A stretch of 64,000 bases of DNA, taken from an uncultured Thiotrichaceae bacterium. Lineage in GTDB: Bacteria; Pseudomonadota; Gammaproteobacteria; Thiotrichales; Thiotrichaceae. The notes beneath the pieces are model-generated. The model ran no database searches. It saw nothing but the letters and a program-made list of their open reading frames with translations, and was not told where the DNA came from. This document shows positions 25,853 through 35,212 of the stretch, one piece after another. The position numbers and the translations under genes were made by a program. The stretch covers positions 1 to 64,000 of the forward strand of contig CALAMO010000007.1 in the NCBI GenBank assembly GCA_937925855.1, read 5' to 3'. How positions within the stretch are numbered: position 1 is the stretch's first letter; the number at the start of each line of letters is the position of its first letter.

Positions 25853-27327
25853 GGCAAGGCCGCATTAAAATCATCAATCATCGCATCCCACACCGGCACA
25901 ATATCCATCAGTTCGTCCCAGAAGGCCTGATCGCGGCGCGCATCAAAATCTGCGACCGAAACGCCTTGCTGCTCAACCCAAGTGTAATAGCCCAGATTAA
26001 ACATGCGCTGCTTATCCGTGCGTGTCATTTCCAGCAAATTATCCGTCGCTGCACCGCGCAGATAACAGCCAAAGGTTTCCGCCGCCGCCAGTTCATCAAA
26101 GCTGCCGCCAAAACGCTGTGCCAGAGCTTTCTCACGCTCACTGCCATACATTTCAGCGCCTGAGGTCGAGACTGTCAGCACAACATCATCGCTGCCCAGC
26201 TGGTGGTACTTCGCATACTTAATCGCCGCCAGTATATTCGCCTGTGATGATAGGCCTAGCTGCGTGAGCGCGCTTAGCATGGTGTCATCTAAGCCCAGGC
26301 GCTGGCTGAGAAAGGTTTGTCCTGCTGTTGTGTTATACAGCAGATTGAGTGAATCGGTCGCCACATCCGAAATGCCAATCGCATAATCCGTATTCAGCAC
26401 ATTATGAATAAACGGCACATGCTTATCGCCGATGCCCTGGATATTATGCTCGCCGTAGCCATTGTGCAGTAGGGTCGGACACTGTGTTGATTCGACTGCA
26501 CAAATGTCCGTGCCCAAGGTGTTTTTCAGGTAATCGCCCGCCGCGATGGTGCCCGCTGAGCCAGTGGCTGAGACAAACGCATGGGCGCGCAGCTGGCCCC
26601 CAGTGTTCAGCGCATGAAAGATGCGCTCCAGCGCCGGGCCGGTGACGGCGCGATGCACGATGTAATTACCGAACTCATTGAACTGATTCAGAATGACATT
26701 ATCGCGGTCTTCCGCCAGCTTGTGGCAGGCGTCGTAAATTTCTTTGACGTTACTCTCGGTGCCATAAGTACGGATAATGTCGGCCTGATTTAACACCCAC
26801 TGTTCCAGCCAGGCAAAGCGCTCACGGCTCATGCCTTCGGGTAAGACTGCGGCGCTGCGGCAGCCTAGAATGCGCGAAATCGCCACGCCGCCCCGGCAGT
26901 AATTTCCGGTTGAGGGCCAAACCGCACAGCTCTCATCCAGGTTAAAGCGCCCGCTAATCAGGCGCGGTATCAAGCAGCCATAGGCCGCCAATACCTTGTG
27001 CGCGCGGATCATCGGGAATTTATTACCCAGCGCAATCACAATCTTGGCATCTACCCCGGTTAGCTCTGAGGGTAAAACAATATGCTCCGGTACCGCGGTA
27101 AAGCCCCGGCGCGTGGCGTCATTATGCCAATGTACGCGGAACAAATTGCGCGCATCGGGCGCATCGGGATCCACCGTTAGCAGCTCCGCCCGCAGGCCTG
27201 CGTCAATCGTATTGGGATCAGCCAGCTCCGCCAGTTTTGGCAGGCGGATAGCGGCGCTGCTAAAACGCGCTAGCGTGCGCTGATAGTTCGCGGGGTCGAC
27301 GATGGCGCGTTCGAGAGTGAGAGACAT
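25849..27327 (-). CDS. fold-type II PLP-dependent enzyme (cysteine synthase/threonine dehydratase-like)
   Basis: This 492-residue protein belongs to the tryptophan-synthase-beta group of PLP enzymes. Visible are a probable PLP lysine in FPMIRAHKVLAAYG near residue 107, an Asn-containing WPSTGNYCRGG loop like the STGN loop that binds substrate carboxylate, and a Gly-rich phosphate loop SATGSAGTIAAG near residue 260. Fold-type II enzymes do beta-elimination, beta-replacement or dehydration on amino acids. It is longer than cysteine synthase (about 310) and I cannot name its subgroup. It is the first gene of the four-gene operon and likely handles an amino-acid intermediate. Confidence 0.78.
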   Translation of the reverse strand: MSLTLERAIVDPANYQRTLARFSSAAIRLPKLAELADPNTIDAGLRAELLTVDPDAPDARNLFRVHWHNDATRRGFTAVPEHIVLPSELTGVDAKIVIALGNKFPMIRAHKVLAAYGCLIPRLISGRFNLDESCAVWPSTGNYCRGGVAISRILGCRSAAVLPEGMSRERFAWLEQWVLNQADIIRTYGTESNVKEIYDACHKLAEDRDNVILNQFNEFGNYIVHRAVTGPALERIFHALNTGGQLRAHAFVSATGSAGTIAAGDYLKNTLGTDICAVESTQCPTLLHNGYGEHNIQGIGDKHVPFIHNVLNTDYAIGISDVATDSLNLLYNTTAGQTFLSQRLGLDDTMLSALTQLGLSSQANILAAIKYAKYHQLGSDDVVLTVSTSGAEMYGSEREKALAQRFGGSFDELAAAETFGCYLRGAATDNLLEMTRTDKQRMFNLGYYTWVEQQGVSVADFDARRDQAFWDELMDIVPVWDAMIDDFNAALP

Positions 27328-27570
27328 GGAGCTTACCTGCTGCGATGAATGATGCGCTTATTCTACGAGAAAAGGCGGGGGATGGAAGTAAAAACTCGCG
27401 ACCGATTCAGACATAACAGCCGATTAGCGTTATGATCTGCCATTTCTGCGCCATCATGGCGGATTGGCGCAATGTCCCTCCGGTCTGAGTGTCGCTATCT
27501 ATAGCTGTGCATCTGAACTAGGCGTAAATCAACCGGGAAGAATAAGGCAGAAGGATAGGAATTAACCACT

Positions 27571-28383
27571 ATGTGCTTTGCATTACTGGCGCTGGAGCAG
27601 TTGCCGGACTATCCGTTCATCTTGGCAGCCAACCGCGATGAGTTTAGCGCGCGGCCCGCGCAGGCGATGCATGACTGGGACGATGTTCCCGGCGTGCTGG
27701 CGGGGCGCGATTTAAGCTCGATGGGGTCTTGGCTGGCCTTAAACCGGACGGATCGACGCTGTGCGGTGGTGACCAATGTGCGTGACGGTGTTCAAACGGC
27801 AGCGGCGCGTTCGCGTGGATTGCTGGTTCGCGATTTGGCCGATGCACGCTATGCGCTGAATACGAGCCTGCAAACGCTAGTGGCTGAACAGTCCCGCTAT
27901 GCTGGTTTTAACGTGCTGACGGGGGTGATGGGGGCGGAGCTTTATTACTTCTCTAATCGCGGGGCGCAGGCACCACGGCGACTGAGTGCCGGTGTGTATG
28001 GTCTGAGTAATGCCGCGCTGGATACGCCCTGGCCCAAGGTTGAGAAGGGCAAACGCCACCTTCAGGCTTTATTGCAGTCGCAGTCGCAGTCGCAGTCGCA
28101 GTCGCAGTCGCAGTCGCATCCGTCTGCGCTGACAGCAGCGGCGTTGGCGCAGGCTTTATTTACGCTGTTGGCGGATGATGAACAGGCCGCAGATGCCGCC
28201 TTACCCGCAACCGGCGTCAGCCTGGCGTGGGAGCGTTTGTTGTCTCCATTGTTTATTCGCGGCGTGGATTATCGGACGCGCTGCTCGACAGTGGTGTTAA
28301 TGGACAAGCAGCACACCGTTTACTGCTGGGAACGCAGCTTTCAGCATGACGGCGATTTTAGCACGCGGCATTTTATGTTTTAG
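27571..28383 (+). CDS. NRDE (TANGO2-like) family protein
   Basis: This 270-residue protein has the family's N-terminal Cys2 and the NRDE motif (AANRDEFSARP, residues 20-30), then SWLALN and TNVRDG. Cys2 would be the nucleophile if it is an Ntn hydrolase, as the fold suggests. Eukaryotic TANGO2 is tied to haem and acyl-CoA handling; bacterial members are uncharacterised. An insertion of seven Gln-Ser pairs sits near residues 169-182, outside the conserved motifs. The gene is isolated; the 243 bases before it, to the divergent PLP gene, contain no other gene. Confidence 0.88.
   Translation: MCFALLALEQLPDYPFILAANRDEFSARPAQAMHDWDDVPGVLAGRDLSSMGSWLALNRTDRRCAVVTNVRDGVQTAAARSRGLLVRDLADARYALNTSLQTLVAEQSRYAGFNVLTGVMGAELYYFSNRGAQAPRRLSAGVYGLSNAALDTPWPKVEKGKRHLQALLQSQSQSQSQSQSQSHPSALTAAALAQALFTLLADDEQAADAALPATGVSLAWERLLSPLFIRGVDYRTRCSTVVLMDKQHTVYCWERSFQHDGDFSTRHFMF
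28075..28116 (+). repeat. hexanucleotide microsatellite (CAGTCG)7
   Basis: Seven perfect CAGTCG units, in frame in the NRDE gene, encode seven Gln-Ser pairs. Gain or loss of units would keep the frame, so it can vary in length without knocking out the gene. Confidence 0.97.
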
Positions 28384-28405
28384 CCGCCCGTTTTGTGCTA
28401 TCAGG

Positions 28406-29242
28406 CTATAAGTCTTTCAGCGGCGCGCTATTAAATAGAATGCGTCCCACGTAGCGCGCACCCGGCTGGGTGAAATGACCACCGTCAAAGGTAATTAAAC
28501 GCACCTCATCGGTGAATAAAGGGCAGGTATTTGGCTCGCCACAGACCAGCTGCTGTTGATCAACGAAAACCCCAGCGGGCAGATTGGCGCGCATCAGCTG
28601 GTTGATCTGTGTTTGTTTGGCATCGACCTCATTACGTAGTTCACGCAGCTTACTCTCCGGCATGCGCAGGTAGCGGCGAATATTCAGCTTGCCATAGCTT
28701 TTACGCCCAATCACCACCAGCCGCTGCTGCGCGCTTAGCTTTAGGTTTTGGATGCTTTCTGGCAGGCGCTGTGCCGACCAATCACGCCAGTTTGCGGCTA
28801 AAATCACCAGATCGGCCTGTGCAATTTGGGCTTGCGCCTGGGCCAGAGTATCGGCGCTCGCGCAGATGCTGTGGTGGCGCGCCTCACGCAGGTGATCAAT
28901 ATTCTCCGTGCCGAGATACATCTGACAAACCGTAGGGATATAGCGCGTGCTGAGCTGGTAATTAGCGAGTGCGCCGCTCTCTAAGATGGCGTTATAGAAA
29001 TCCTGGGCGTGGCTGTCGCCAATTAGCAACGCTTTTTTCTGGCCGTTAGCAACAAACGGTTTTTTCATCTGCTTGAGAAAACGCGCCCGCACATACTCAC
29101 CGCTGGCTTTATTGTCTGCGGCGCGCAGCATATCAGCCCGCACATCCGCCTGCGCCGGTGCGCTAGTGGCGAGTAATACGGCTCCGATGAGCAGCGGGCG
29201 TAACAGTTTAGTACACAGTGACTGGGTGCTGAGGTGGTTCAT
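28406..29242 (-). CDS. secreted SGNH-hydrolase-like protein
   Basis: This 278-residue protein has a signal peptide (hydrophobic core about residues 14-30, ending AQA) and an SGNH domain: LIGDSHAQDF supplies the catalytic Ser and DGGHFTQPGARYVG the Asp-x-x-His pair. It is equivalent to the C-terminal half of OafA-type acyltransferase-SGNH fusions, which O-acylate surface polysaccharides. The acyltransferase gene lies 36 bp upstream on the same strand, so here the two halves are separate polypeptides, and the SGNH domain acts in the periplasm. Confidence 0.83.
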   Translation of the reverse strand: MNHLSTQSLCTKLLRPLLIGAVLLATSAPAQADVRADMLRAADNKASGEYVRARFLKQMKKPFVANGQKKALLIGDSHAQDFYNAILESGALANYQLSTRYIPTVCQMYLGTENIDHLREARHHSICASADTLAQAQAQIAQADLVILAANWRDWSAQRLPESIQNLKLSAQQRLVVIGRKSYGKLNIRRYLRMPESKLRELRNEVDAKQTQINQLMRANLPAGVFVDQQQLVCGEPNTCPLFTDEVRLITFDGGHFTQPGARYVGRILFNSAPLKDL

Positions 29243-29278
29243 TAGTCATTTCCCCGTTGTGGCAGCAGAAAGGCTTGG

Positions 29279-30409
29279 CTACGCAAAGCGCTCCGGCATG
29301 CCGTCTAATAAAATGAAACTTAGTGCCAGTACAATTAACGCACTACTGGCGGCTAGCGCCATGAGAAAAATCTGCCGCTGGCTGAAGTTTTTGCGGTTGC
29401 GAAACGGTTTTTCAATGAAGCGCCAGCTAATAAAGGCCAGCACAAAAGCGGATGCCGCCAGACTGAGCATGAGCAAGTGCGACGGCTCATCGGCCAGATA
29501 CAGGCGGGTAAACGCAAACAGTGGCTGGTGCCACAGGTAGGCGCTGTACGACAGTAGGCCCAGCGCGACCAGCGCCTTAAGCGACAGCATACGCCCGACG
29601 CCGGAGCGGCTGTGCGCGCTGATAATAATAAGTGCGGTACCCAAAACCGGCGGAATCGCATAAAGGCCTGGAAAAGGCACGCTGTCATCCAGCCCGATAA
29701 TGCTGCCCACAATCAGGCACAGACCAGCAAGGCTCAGCCCGGCGCCGAGGCGGCTTTGGCGCAGCGGATAGCGCTGTAGGTAAAACGCACAGGCTGCACC
29801 GGTCATGAGCTCCCAGGCTCGACTCGGCAGCAGGTAAAAATTCGTGGCGGCATCACCTACACCGGAGGCCAGAGTGATGGCGAGGCCTAAACTCAGCGCG
29901 GCAATCAGCGTGATGATGAGCATGAGCTTACGCCGCCCCAAGTGCCAGCACAGCATCAGCAGGAGTGGGAACAGCACGTAGTATTGTTCCTCAACCGCCA
30001 AGCTCCAGGTATGCAGCAGTGGAATCAACTCAGAATCCGCAGCGAAATAGTCGCTGTCCTGCCAGAACAGCAGATTGGAGACAAACACCACCACCGCAAT
30101 CAGGCTGCGCCCGAAAGCTACCAGCTCATGCGGTAGCAATAACCACCAGGCAAAAGGCAGGCAGGCCAGCATGACAAAAAACAGCGCGGGTAGAATGCGG
30201 CGGATACGGCGCTCATAGAAGGCGGCGAGGGTGAAGGTGCCGGCGGCTAATTCAGCGCTAATAATCGTGGTGATGAGGTAGCCGCTGATCACAAAAAACA
30301 TATCAACGCCGACAAAGCCACCGCTGAAACCGGTGATGCCGGCATGAAATAAAATCACCGGTATCACCGCTAGGGCGCGCAGTCCATCGACTTCACTTCG
30401 GTATTGCAT
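29279..30409 (-). CDS. acyltransferase 3 family membrane protein (OafA-like, no SGNH domain)
   Basis: This 376-residue protein has about ten membrane helices and the opening signature YRSEVDGLRALAVIPVILFH with the catalytic His at residue 21, then FVGVDMFFVISGYLIT and RRIRRILPAL. The family O-acylates (usually O-acetylates) cell-envelope sugars, using a cytoplasmic acyl donor. OafA-like fusions have about 650 residues; this one stops after the last helix, and the SGNH partner is the next gene. The target polysaccharide is unknown. Confidence 0.88.
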   Translation of the reverse strand: MQYRSEVDGLRALAVIPVILFHAGITGFSGGFVGVDMFFVISGYLITTIISAELAAGTFTLAAFYERRIRRILPALFFVMLACLPFAWWLLLPHELVAFGRSLIAVVVFVSNLLFWQDSDYFAADSELIPLLHTWSLAVEEQYYVLFPLLLMLCWHLGRRKLMLIITLIAALSLGLAITLASGVGDAATNFYLLPSRAWELMTGAACAFYLQRYPLRQSRLGAGLSLAGLCLIVGSIIGLDDSVPFPGLYAIPPVLGTALIIISAHSRSGVGRMLSLKALVALGLLSYSAYLWHQPLFAFTRLYLADEPSHLLMLSLAASAFVLAFISWRFIEKPFRNRKNFSQRQIFLMALAASSALIVLALSFILLDGMPERFA

Positions 30410-30439
30410 AGGCTATTCCTATTGATATAAGTTGCCTCA

Positions 30440-30566
30440 AAACACCTTCACCCCCCACCCCCTCCGCCCCCTCTCCCTCAAAGGGCGAGGGGGAGACAAG
30501 ATAAGAATGCTTTTAATCTTTAGCCCCTCTCCTCTTTGAGGGAGAGGGGTTGGGGTGAGGGTGTTT
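30440..30566. repeat. long inverted repeat between convergent-side genes
   Basis: Two arms (30440-30484 and 30534-30566) share AAACACC-TCACCCC and CCCCTCTCCCTCAAAG in opposite orientation, with a 50-base spacer. The left arm is CT-rich and slightly longer. This is a common style of dispersed intergenic repeat in proteobacteria (MITE- or REP-like) and could also terminate transcription. It lies between the acyltransferase and ABC permease genes. Confidence 0.85.
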
Positions 30567-30572
30567 CAAAGC

Positions 30573-31346
30573 TTAGCTGCGGATGCCGATCCCACGGTTT
30601 AGTAGCGACAGGCTAAACGTACCTAATAGAATAATAAAGATGATAATGATAGCGTAGCTTACACCCACTGGGATGTCGGAAATGCCGAGAATCCCGTAGC
30701 GGAAACCGTTCACCATGTATAAGACCGGGTTTAACAGAGAAACGTTCTGCCAAAATGGCGATAACATGGAAATTGAATAAAATACGCCGCCCAGATAGGT
30801 CAGCGGGGTCAGCACAAACGTGGGAATAATCGAAATATCATCAAAGCTTTTGGCGTAGACCGCATTAATCAGTCCAGCAAGTGCGAACAAGGTCGCGGTA
30901 AGCAGAACGATAGTCACCATCACCCAGGCATTTTCAATGCGCAGGTCGCTAAAAAACAGCGAAATCAGCGTAACCGCAATACCGACGACCAGACCGCGCG
31001 CAATACCGCCGCTGATAAAACCGGCGAGAATAATCCAGTTCGGCACTGGCGATACCAGCATTTCTTCGATATTGCCCTGGTACTTGCTGCTGTAGAACGA
31101 TGAGACCACGTTGGAATAGGCGTTGGTAATAATCGCCATCATTATCAGGCCAGGGACAATAAAGTCCATGTAATTATGCCCGTCCATGCTGCCGATTTTA
31201 GGGCCGATCAAATTACCGAAGATCACGAAGTACAGCGCGGTGGTAATCACTGGTGGGAAAATCGTCTGCACCCAGATGCGGCTAAAGCGCAGAATTTCAC
31301 GCACCACAATAGTACGGTAGGCGGTCCAGAGTTCCTGTCTATTCAT
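30573..31346 (-). CDS. ABC-2 type transporter permease (YadH-like)
   Basis: This 257-residue protein has about six membrane helices and the layout of ABC-2 permeases such as YadH: FPPVITTALYFVIFGNLIG near residue 30, SKYQGNIEEMLVSPVPNW near residues 87-104, and PLTYLGGVFYSISMLSP near residue 182. It forms an exporter with the ATPase encoded just upstream; the ATPase stop and this ATG overlap by four bases. Substrate unknown. Confidence 0.9.
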   Translation of the reverse strand: MNRQELWTAYRTIVVREILRFSRIWVQTIFPPVITTALYFVIFGNLIGPKIGSMDGHNYMDFIVPGLIMMAIITNAYSNVVSSFYSSKYQGNIEEMLVSPVPNWIILAGFISGGIARGLVVGIAVTLISLFFSDLRIENAWVMVTIVLLTATLFALAGLINAVYAKSFDDISIIPTFVLTPLTYLGGVFYSISMLSPFWQNVSLLNPVLYMVNGFRYGILGISDIPVGVSYAIIIIFIILLGTFSLSLLNRGIGIRS

Positions 31347-32335
31347 GGGGTGCTCGCCTCCGTGCTCTGCGTGTTCGTGCGCTTATCATCCCAGGCCTCA
31401 ATTTTTGCCGCTGGCCGGTCAGTGGTGACCATGTCCATAAACAGCTGCTCCAGTCGGTTAGTTTTATTGCGCATGCTGCTAATGTCCAGCTGATGGTGGT
31501 TGAGGTAGGCAAACACCTGATTCAGTGAATACTGCTGCTTATTAAAAGACACATCAACAGTAGTTGGGTCGCGCAGGCTAATCGCACAGCCCGCATCAGC
31601 CGGGGGTAAAACGGCGGTTTCTTGCTTCAGGTCGAACACGTAGTTTTCCGTATCCAGCCGATTCAGCAGTTGCTTCATGCTGGTGTTTTCGACCAGTTCG
31701 CCCTGTTTAATGATGCCGATATTGCGGCACAGGCTTTCTGCTTCTTCCAGATAATGAGTGGTGAGAATAATGGTGGTGCCACTGGCGTTAAGCGTTCCGA
31801 GAAAATCCCACATGGAGCGGCGGATCTCGATATCAACGCCGGCGGTTGGTTCATCCAGGATCAATAGGCGCGGGCGATGGATCAGGGCACGGGCAATCAT
31901 AAGCCGTCGCTTCATCCCACCGGATAATTTTTGCGCCATGACTTTGCGCTTGTCCCACAGGCCGAGCTGTTTAAGCAGCTGTTCGGTACGCGGCAGGGTA
32001 ACGCTGCGCGGGATGCCGTAGTAGCCGCCCTGATTGGCAATAATTTCCTGTACCGGCTCGTACATATTGAAGTTAAATTCTTGCGGCACCAGACCGATGA
32101 GCGCCTTTGCCTGTTCGCGCGCGCTGTCGAGGTCATGGCCGAATATTTTTACCTGTCCGGCGGTTTTATTTACTAATGAACAGATAATGCCGATGGTGGT
32201 TGATTTGCCTGCGCCATTAGCGCCGAGCAAAGCGTAGAAATCGCCGGGTTGAACGTCGAGGTCGATGCCTTTGAGGGCGACGAAATCATCGCCGTAGGTT
32301 TTGTGCAGGCCGCTGATCGACAGTGCTGCTGTCAT
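31343..32335 (-). CDS. ABC transporter ATP-binding protein (YadG-like)
   Basis: This ABC ATPase has Walker A GANGAGKST near residues 38-46, signature LSGGMKRRLMIARAL, Walker B LLILDEPTAGVD and the H-loop TTHYLEEAE. The C-terminal extension of about 90 residues resembles that of YadG/drug-exporter ATPases. I use ATG 32335 (MTAALSI), because a further nine residues from a TTG at 32362 are not typical. The permease gene overlaps its 3' end. Confidence 0.9.
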   Translation of the reverse strand: MTAALSISGLHKTYGDDFVALKGIDLDVQPGDFYALLGANGAGKSTTIGIICSLVNKTAGQVKIFGHDLDSAREQAKALIGLVPQEFNFNMYEPVQEIIANQGGYYGIPRSVTLPRTEQLLKQLGLWDKRKVMAQKLSGGMKRRLMIARALIHRPRLLILDEPTAGVDIEIRRSMWDFLGTLNASGTTIILTTHYLEEAESLCRNIGIIKQGELVENTSMKQLLNRLDTENYVFDLKQETAVLPPADAGCAISLRDPTTVDVSFNKQQYSLNQVFAYLNHHQLDISSMRNKTNRLEQLFMDMVTTDRPAAKIEAWDDKRTNTQSTEASTP

Positions 32336-32500
32336 GGTTTGTGGTTCCCGTTTGCGCGTCAAAATGCCGGAAAAGATAGTAGCATGAAGTCTGGGATGAT
32401 GCTCCTTGAAATCATCGCCGCAGGTTTTGTGTCACAGGCATTGCCGGATAGCGTTTTAGCACTGATAATGCGGTTCATCCTGAGTTAGAGAACCCGTGGC

Positions 32501-34012
32501 GTGAATGCAAATACCCAAACCCTGATGGTGCAGGGCACGACATCTGATGCCGGTAAGAGTACGCTGGTCTGCGCCTTAGCGCGTCTTTGGCAACGCGAGG
32601 GCAGAGCGGTTGTACCTTTTAAGCCGCAAAATATGGCGCTGAATAGCGCGGTCACTGCAACCGGGGGTGAAATAGGGCGGGCGCAAGCCTTACAGGCCCA
32701 GGCCTGTGGTTTAGTGCCGCACGTTGATATGAATCCAATACTGCTTAAACCCAGCAGTAATATCGGCGCGCAGGTGATTATTCAGGGTAAGGCGCTTAAC
32801 CACCAGCTGGCACGCGAATACCAGACGTTTAAGCCGCAGGCGATGGGCTATGTGTTGGATTCTTATCAGCGCTTACAGCAGCAGTATGATTATATTCTGG
32901 TGGAAGGGGCGGGCAGCCCGGCGGAGATTAATCTGCGGGCGCATGATATTGCCAATATGGGCTTTGCGGAAGCCGTAGACTGTCCGGTGATCTTAGTGGC
33001 GGACATTGATCGCGGTGGCGTGTATGCGCACTTGCTGGGCACGATGGCCTGCCTGAGTGACAGTGAGCGGGCGCGGGTGTTGGGCTTTGTGATTAATCGC
33101 TTTCGTGGCGATGAAAGCCTGCTACAAGCGGCGAATGAGTGGCTGGAGCAACAAACTGGCAAGCCGATTCTAGGGGTGGTGCACTTTCATCCGGGCCTGC
33201 ACCTGGATGCCGAAGATGCGTTTAAGACGCCGCTGCGCAACGAGTCTGCCGAGGCGTTAAACGTGGTGATTCCCGTGTACCCGCGCACCAGCAACCACAA
33301 TGATTTTGATGCCTTAATCGCACATCCACAGGTGGATGTCGCACTGGTGCGCAGCGGTGAGGAGAAGCCAGCGGCTGATTGGGTGATTCTTCCGGGCACT
33401 AAGAACACGCGGGACGATTTGGCCTGGCTCAAAGCGCAGGGTTGGGAAGATTACCTCCGGCGGCATTTGCGTTATGGCGGTAAGGTCATGGGTATTTGCG
33501 GTGGTTTACAGATGCTGGGGCGGGTGATTCATGATCCTCTAGGGGTAGAGGCCACCGCCGGTAGCTCTACTGGGCTGGATTTACTGCCGATTGAAACCAC
33601 GATGGATCATACAAAATCACTGTTGCTGAAACAGGGTGAGCTCACTTTAGCCGGGCGCACTGTGGCGACACAGGGTTATGAAATTCACTGTGGGCTGTCG
33701 TCTTTTGGTGAATTAGAAACGGTGATGCGCGACGATACGGGACAGGGTGCGGCGTTTCTGAGCGCGGATCAGCAGATCTTGGCGACGTATTGGCATGGGA
33801 TATTTGATACCCCGGCAGCGCTGAATACCCTTTTGCAGTGGGCCGGTGGGCGCCACTTTAGCGCGCTGGATTATGCTGCGCTGCGTGAGGCGAGTCTGGA
33901 TACATTGGCGGATTGGGTGGGAGAGCAAATGGATAGGGCGCGGTTGGATGCGTTGGTGGGCGCGTTTTATGCGCAGCGCCAGCCTCAGCGTCCAGCGCCG
34001 GGCAAATCATAG
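32501..34012 (+). CDS. cobQ: cobyric acid synthase
   Basis: This 503-residue enzyme begins at GTG 32501 with the amidase-synthase P-loop [12 protein letters not shown] near residues 11-22, followed by [10 protein letters not shown] and [13 protein letters not shown], then a C-terminal class I glutamine amidotransferase-like domain with Cys in [10 protein letters not shown] near residue 330. It amidates four carboxylates of adenosylcobyrinic acid a,c-diamide in B12 synthesis. No other cob gene is adjacent and no cobalamin riboswitch could be recognised in the 165 bases before it. An isolated cobQ may serve in salvage or belong to a scattered pathway. Confidence 0.93.
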   Translation: MNANTQTLMVQGTTSDAGKSTLVCALARLWQREGRAVVPFKPQNMALNSAVTATGGEIGRAQALQAQACGLVPHVDMNPILLKPSSNIGAQVIIQGKALNHQLAREYQTFKPQAMGYVLDSYQRLQQQYDYILVEGAGSPAEINLRAHDIANMGFAEAVDCPVILVADIDRGGVYAHLLGTMACLSDSERARVLGFVINRFRGDESLLQAANEWLEQQTGKPILGVVHFHPGLHLDAEDAFKTPLRNESAEALNVVIPVYPRTSNHNDFDALIAHPQVDVALVRSGEEKPAADWVILPGTKNTRDDLAWLKAQGWEDYLRRHLRYGGKVMGICGGLQMLGRVIHDPLGVEATAGSSTGLDLLPIETTMDHTKSLLLKQGELTLAGRTVATQGYEIHCGLSSFGELETVMRDDTGQGAAFLSADQQILATYWHGIFDTPAALNTLLQWAGGRHFSALDYAALREASLDTLADWVGEQMDRARLDALVGAFYAQRQPQRPAPGKS

Positions 34013-34044
34013 TGCCCAAGTGCCCAAGTGCCCAAGTGCCCAAG
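34013..34044. repeat. four tandem copies of TGCCCAAG
   Basis: Directly after the cobQ stop codon, the octamer TGCCCAAG repeats four times without error. It is noncoding and precedes a hairpin. Confidence 0.95.
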
Positions 34045-34052
34045 TCTAAGCG

Positions 34053-34080
34053 AAAAAAAGACGCCGCAGCGGGCGTCTTT
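34053..34080 (-). terminator. hairpin terminator between cobQ and the SH3 gene
   Basis: A perfect nine-base stem (AAAGACGCC / GGCGTCTTT) with a small loop is preceded on the plus strand by seven A residues, which read as a U-run on the minus strand. It therefore suits the minus-strand SH3 gene best and could also end cobQ transcripts. Confidence 0.8.
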
Positions 34081-34104
34081 GTGTATTTAGGGCCTGGGGG
34101 CTGC

Positions 34105-34923
34105 TTATTTCAGCCCGGCTAACTGGTCAAGAATAGCGCCGGACAGCGCGCCTGATTCCCGTAAGCGCTTAATAACCGCTGGGGGTAAGCACACCATCTG
34201 CGGCGTGGCCGCCGGTAGTAATGGGCCACCGCCGCCACAGCGCTGCCGCTTGGCATCGCCTTCTTGGGTTTTCTGCGGGTCCTGCCGCAGGTGAGCGGTA
34301 TTAACCCAACCGTTCTTACCGGCCCAGCGCACTTTTTCAAAGGCAATGCCGTCGCCTTTGGCAATTTGGCCCAACTTGGTGACCCAGGTCGCATTATGCG
34401 GAATTTCAATCGCTACCGCCGAAGTGCCCTGTTCCATATACATCATCAGGCTTTGTCCCGGCTTCAGGGCACGCACTGAAAAGACGGGCACCGAACGGAA
34501 AGGGATGCCTTTAGCGCTTTCAGGATAGCCACAACACAGCTTGTCGACGGTTTTGGGGTTGTTCATACAGGCGCGGCGGGATGCTGCGATGCGGGTCGAT
34601 TGGGGATCAAAACGCAGGCGGTTAGTATCAACCCAGCCGGTCTGTTTATCCCAGCTCACCTTTTCCCAGGTGGTACCCTTAGCGGCGACCTGCGCCCCGC
34701 GTCTGACTATCCAGGTCGCATTATGTGGCAAATTGACCATTACATCAGCACCGGGGTTTGCGTACATTTTTAGCACATTTCCTGGCGTTAACCCTTGCGT
34801 TTGATAAATTTTTGAACTATCTGCGGGCAGCGTCAGTGGAGCCGCACTGGCGCTGCTGATGGCGACAGCTGACATTCCTGCCAGTATAGCTGCCGCTGTC
34901 GTCTTTATGAGTCGTTGCTTCAT
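34105..34923 (-). CDS. secreted protein with two SH3-like repeats
   Basis: This 272-residue protein begins at ATG 34923, placed by a GGAGGA ribosome binding site. It has a Sec signal peptide (residues 1-28, ending ASA). Two homologous segments follow: LKMYANPGADVMVNLPHNAT..GWVDTNRLR (about 50-105) and LMMYMEQGTSAVAIEIPHNAT..GWVNTAHLR (about 158-210). They look like bacterial SH3-like domains, which often bind peptidoglycan or sit in envelope proteins. The second half also has several Cys residues that may form disulfides in the periplasm. No partner gene is adjacent. Confidence 0.8.
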   Translation of the reverse strand: MKQRLIKTTAAAILAGMSAVAISSASAAPLTLPADSSKIYQTQGLTPGNVLKMYANPGADVMVNLPHNATWIVRRGAQVAAKGTTWEKVSWDKQTGWVDTNRLRFDPQSTRIAASRRACMNNPKTVDKLCCGYPESAKGIPFRSVPVFSVRALKPGQSLMMYMEQGTSAVAIEIPHNATWVTKLGQIAKGDGIAFEKVRWAGKNGWVNTAHLRQDPQKTQEGDAKRQRCGGGGPLLPAATPQMVCLPPAVIKRLRESGALSGAILDQLAGLK

Positions 34924-35212
34924 GGTTTCCTCCGGCTTGTCCATTCCCTATGTTATTAGTAGATAAAAGGAAATTTTGCCTTCGCTATTTGGTTTGACTG
35001 AAACTGTATTGCTTAATTGGGGGGCAACACAGTTTGCTGTGAATATAGCCAGCGCTGGTGATTGCACGCATATCTGGGCATCCAGCACTGAGGTAAGGAT
35101 ACTACATGTGGTAAAAAAGTCACATTAAAACGACTGATACAGGGTCATTGAACCCCGATGACAGGTGTTGGCAGCCCGCAGTATGTCACTTCAAACCGTA
35201 GGACTGGGAGCG

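Noticed and set aside
30440..30566. Possible CRISPR repeat unit
   Set aside because: Only two arms in opposite orientation; no spaced direct repeats and no cas genes in the window.
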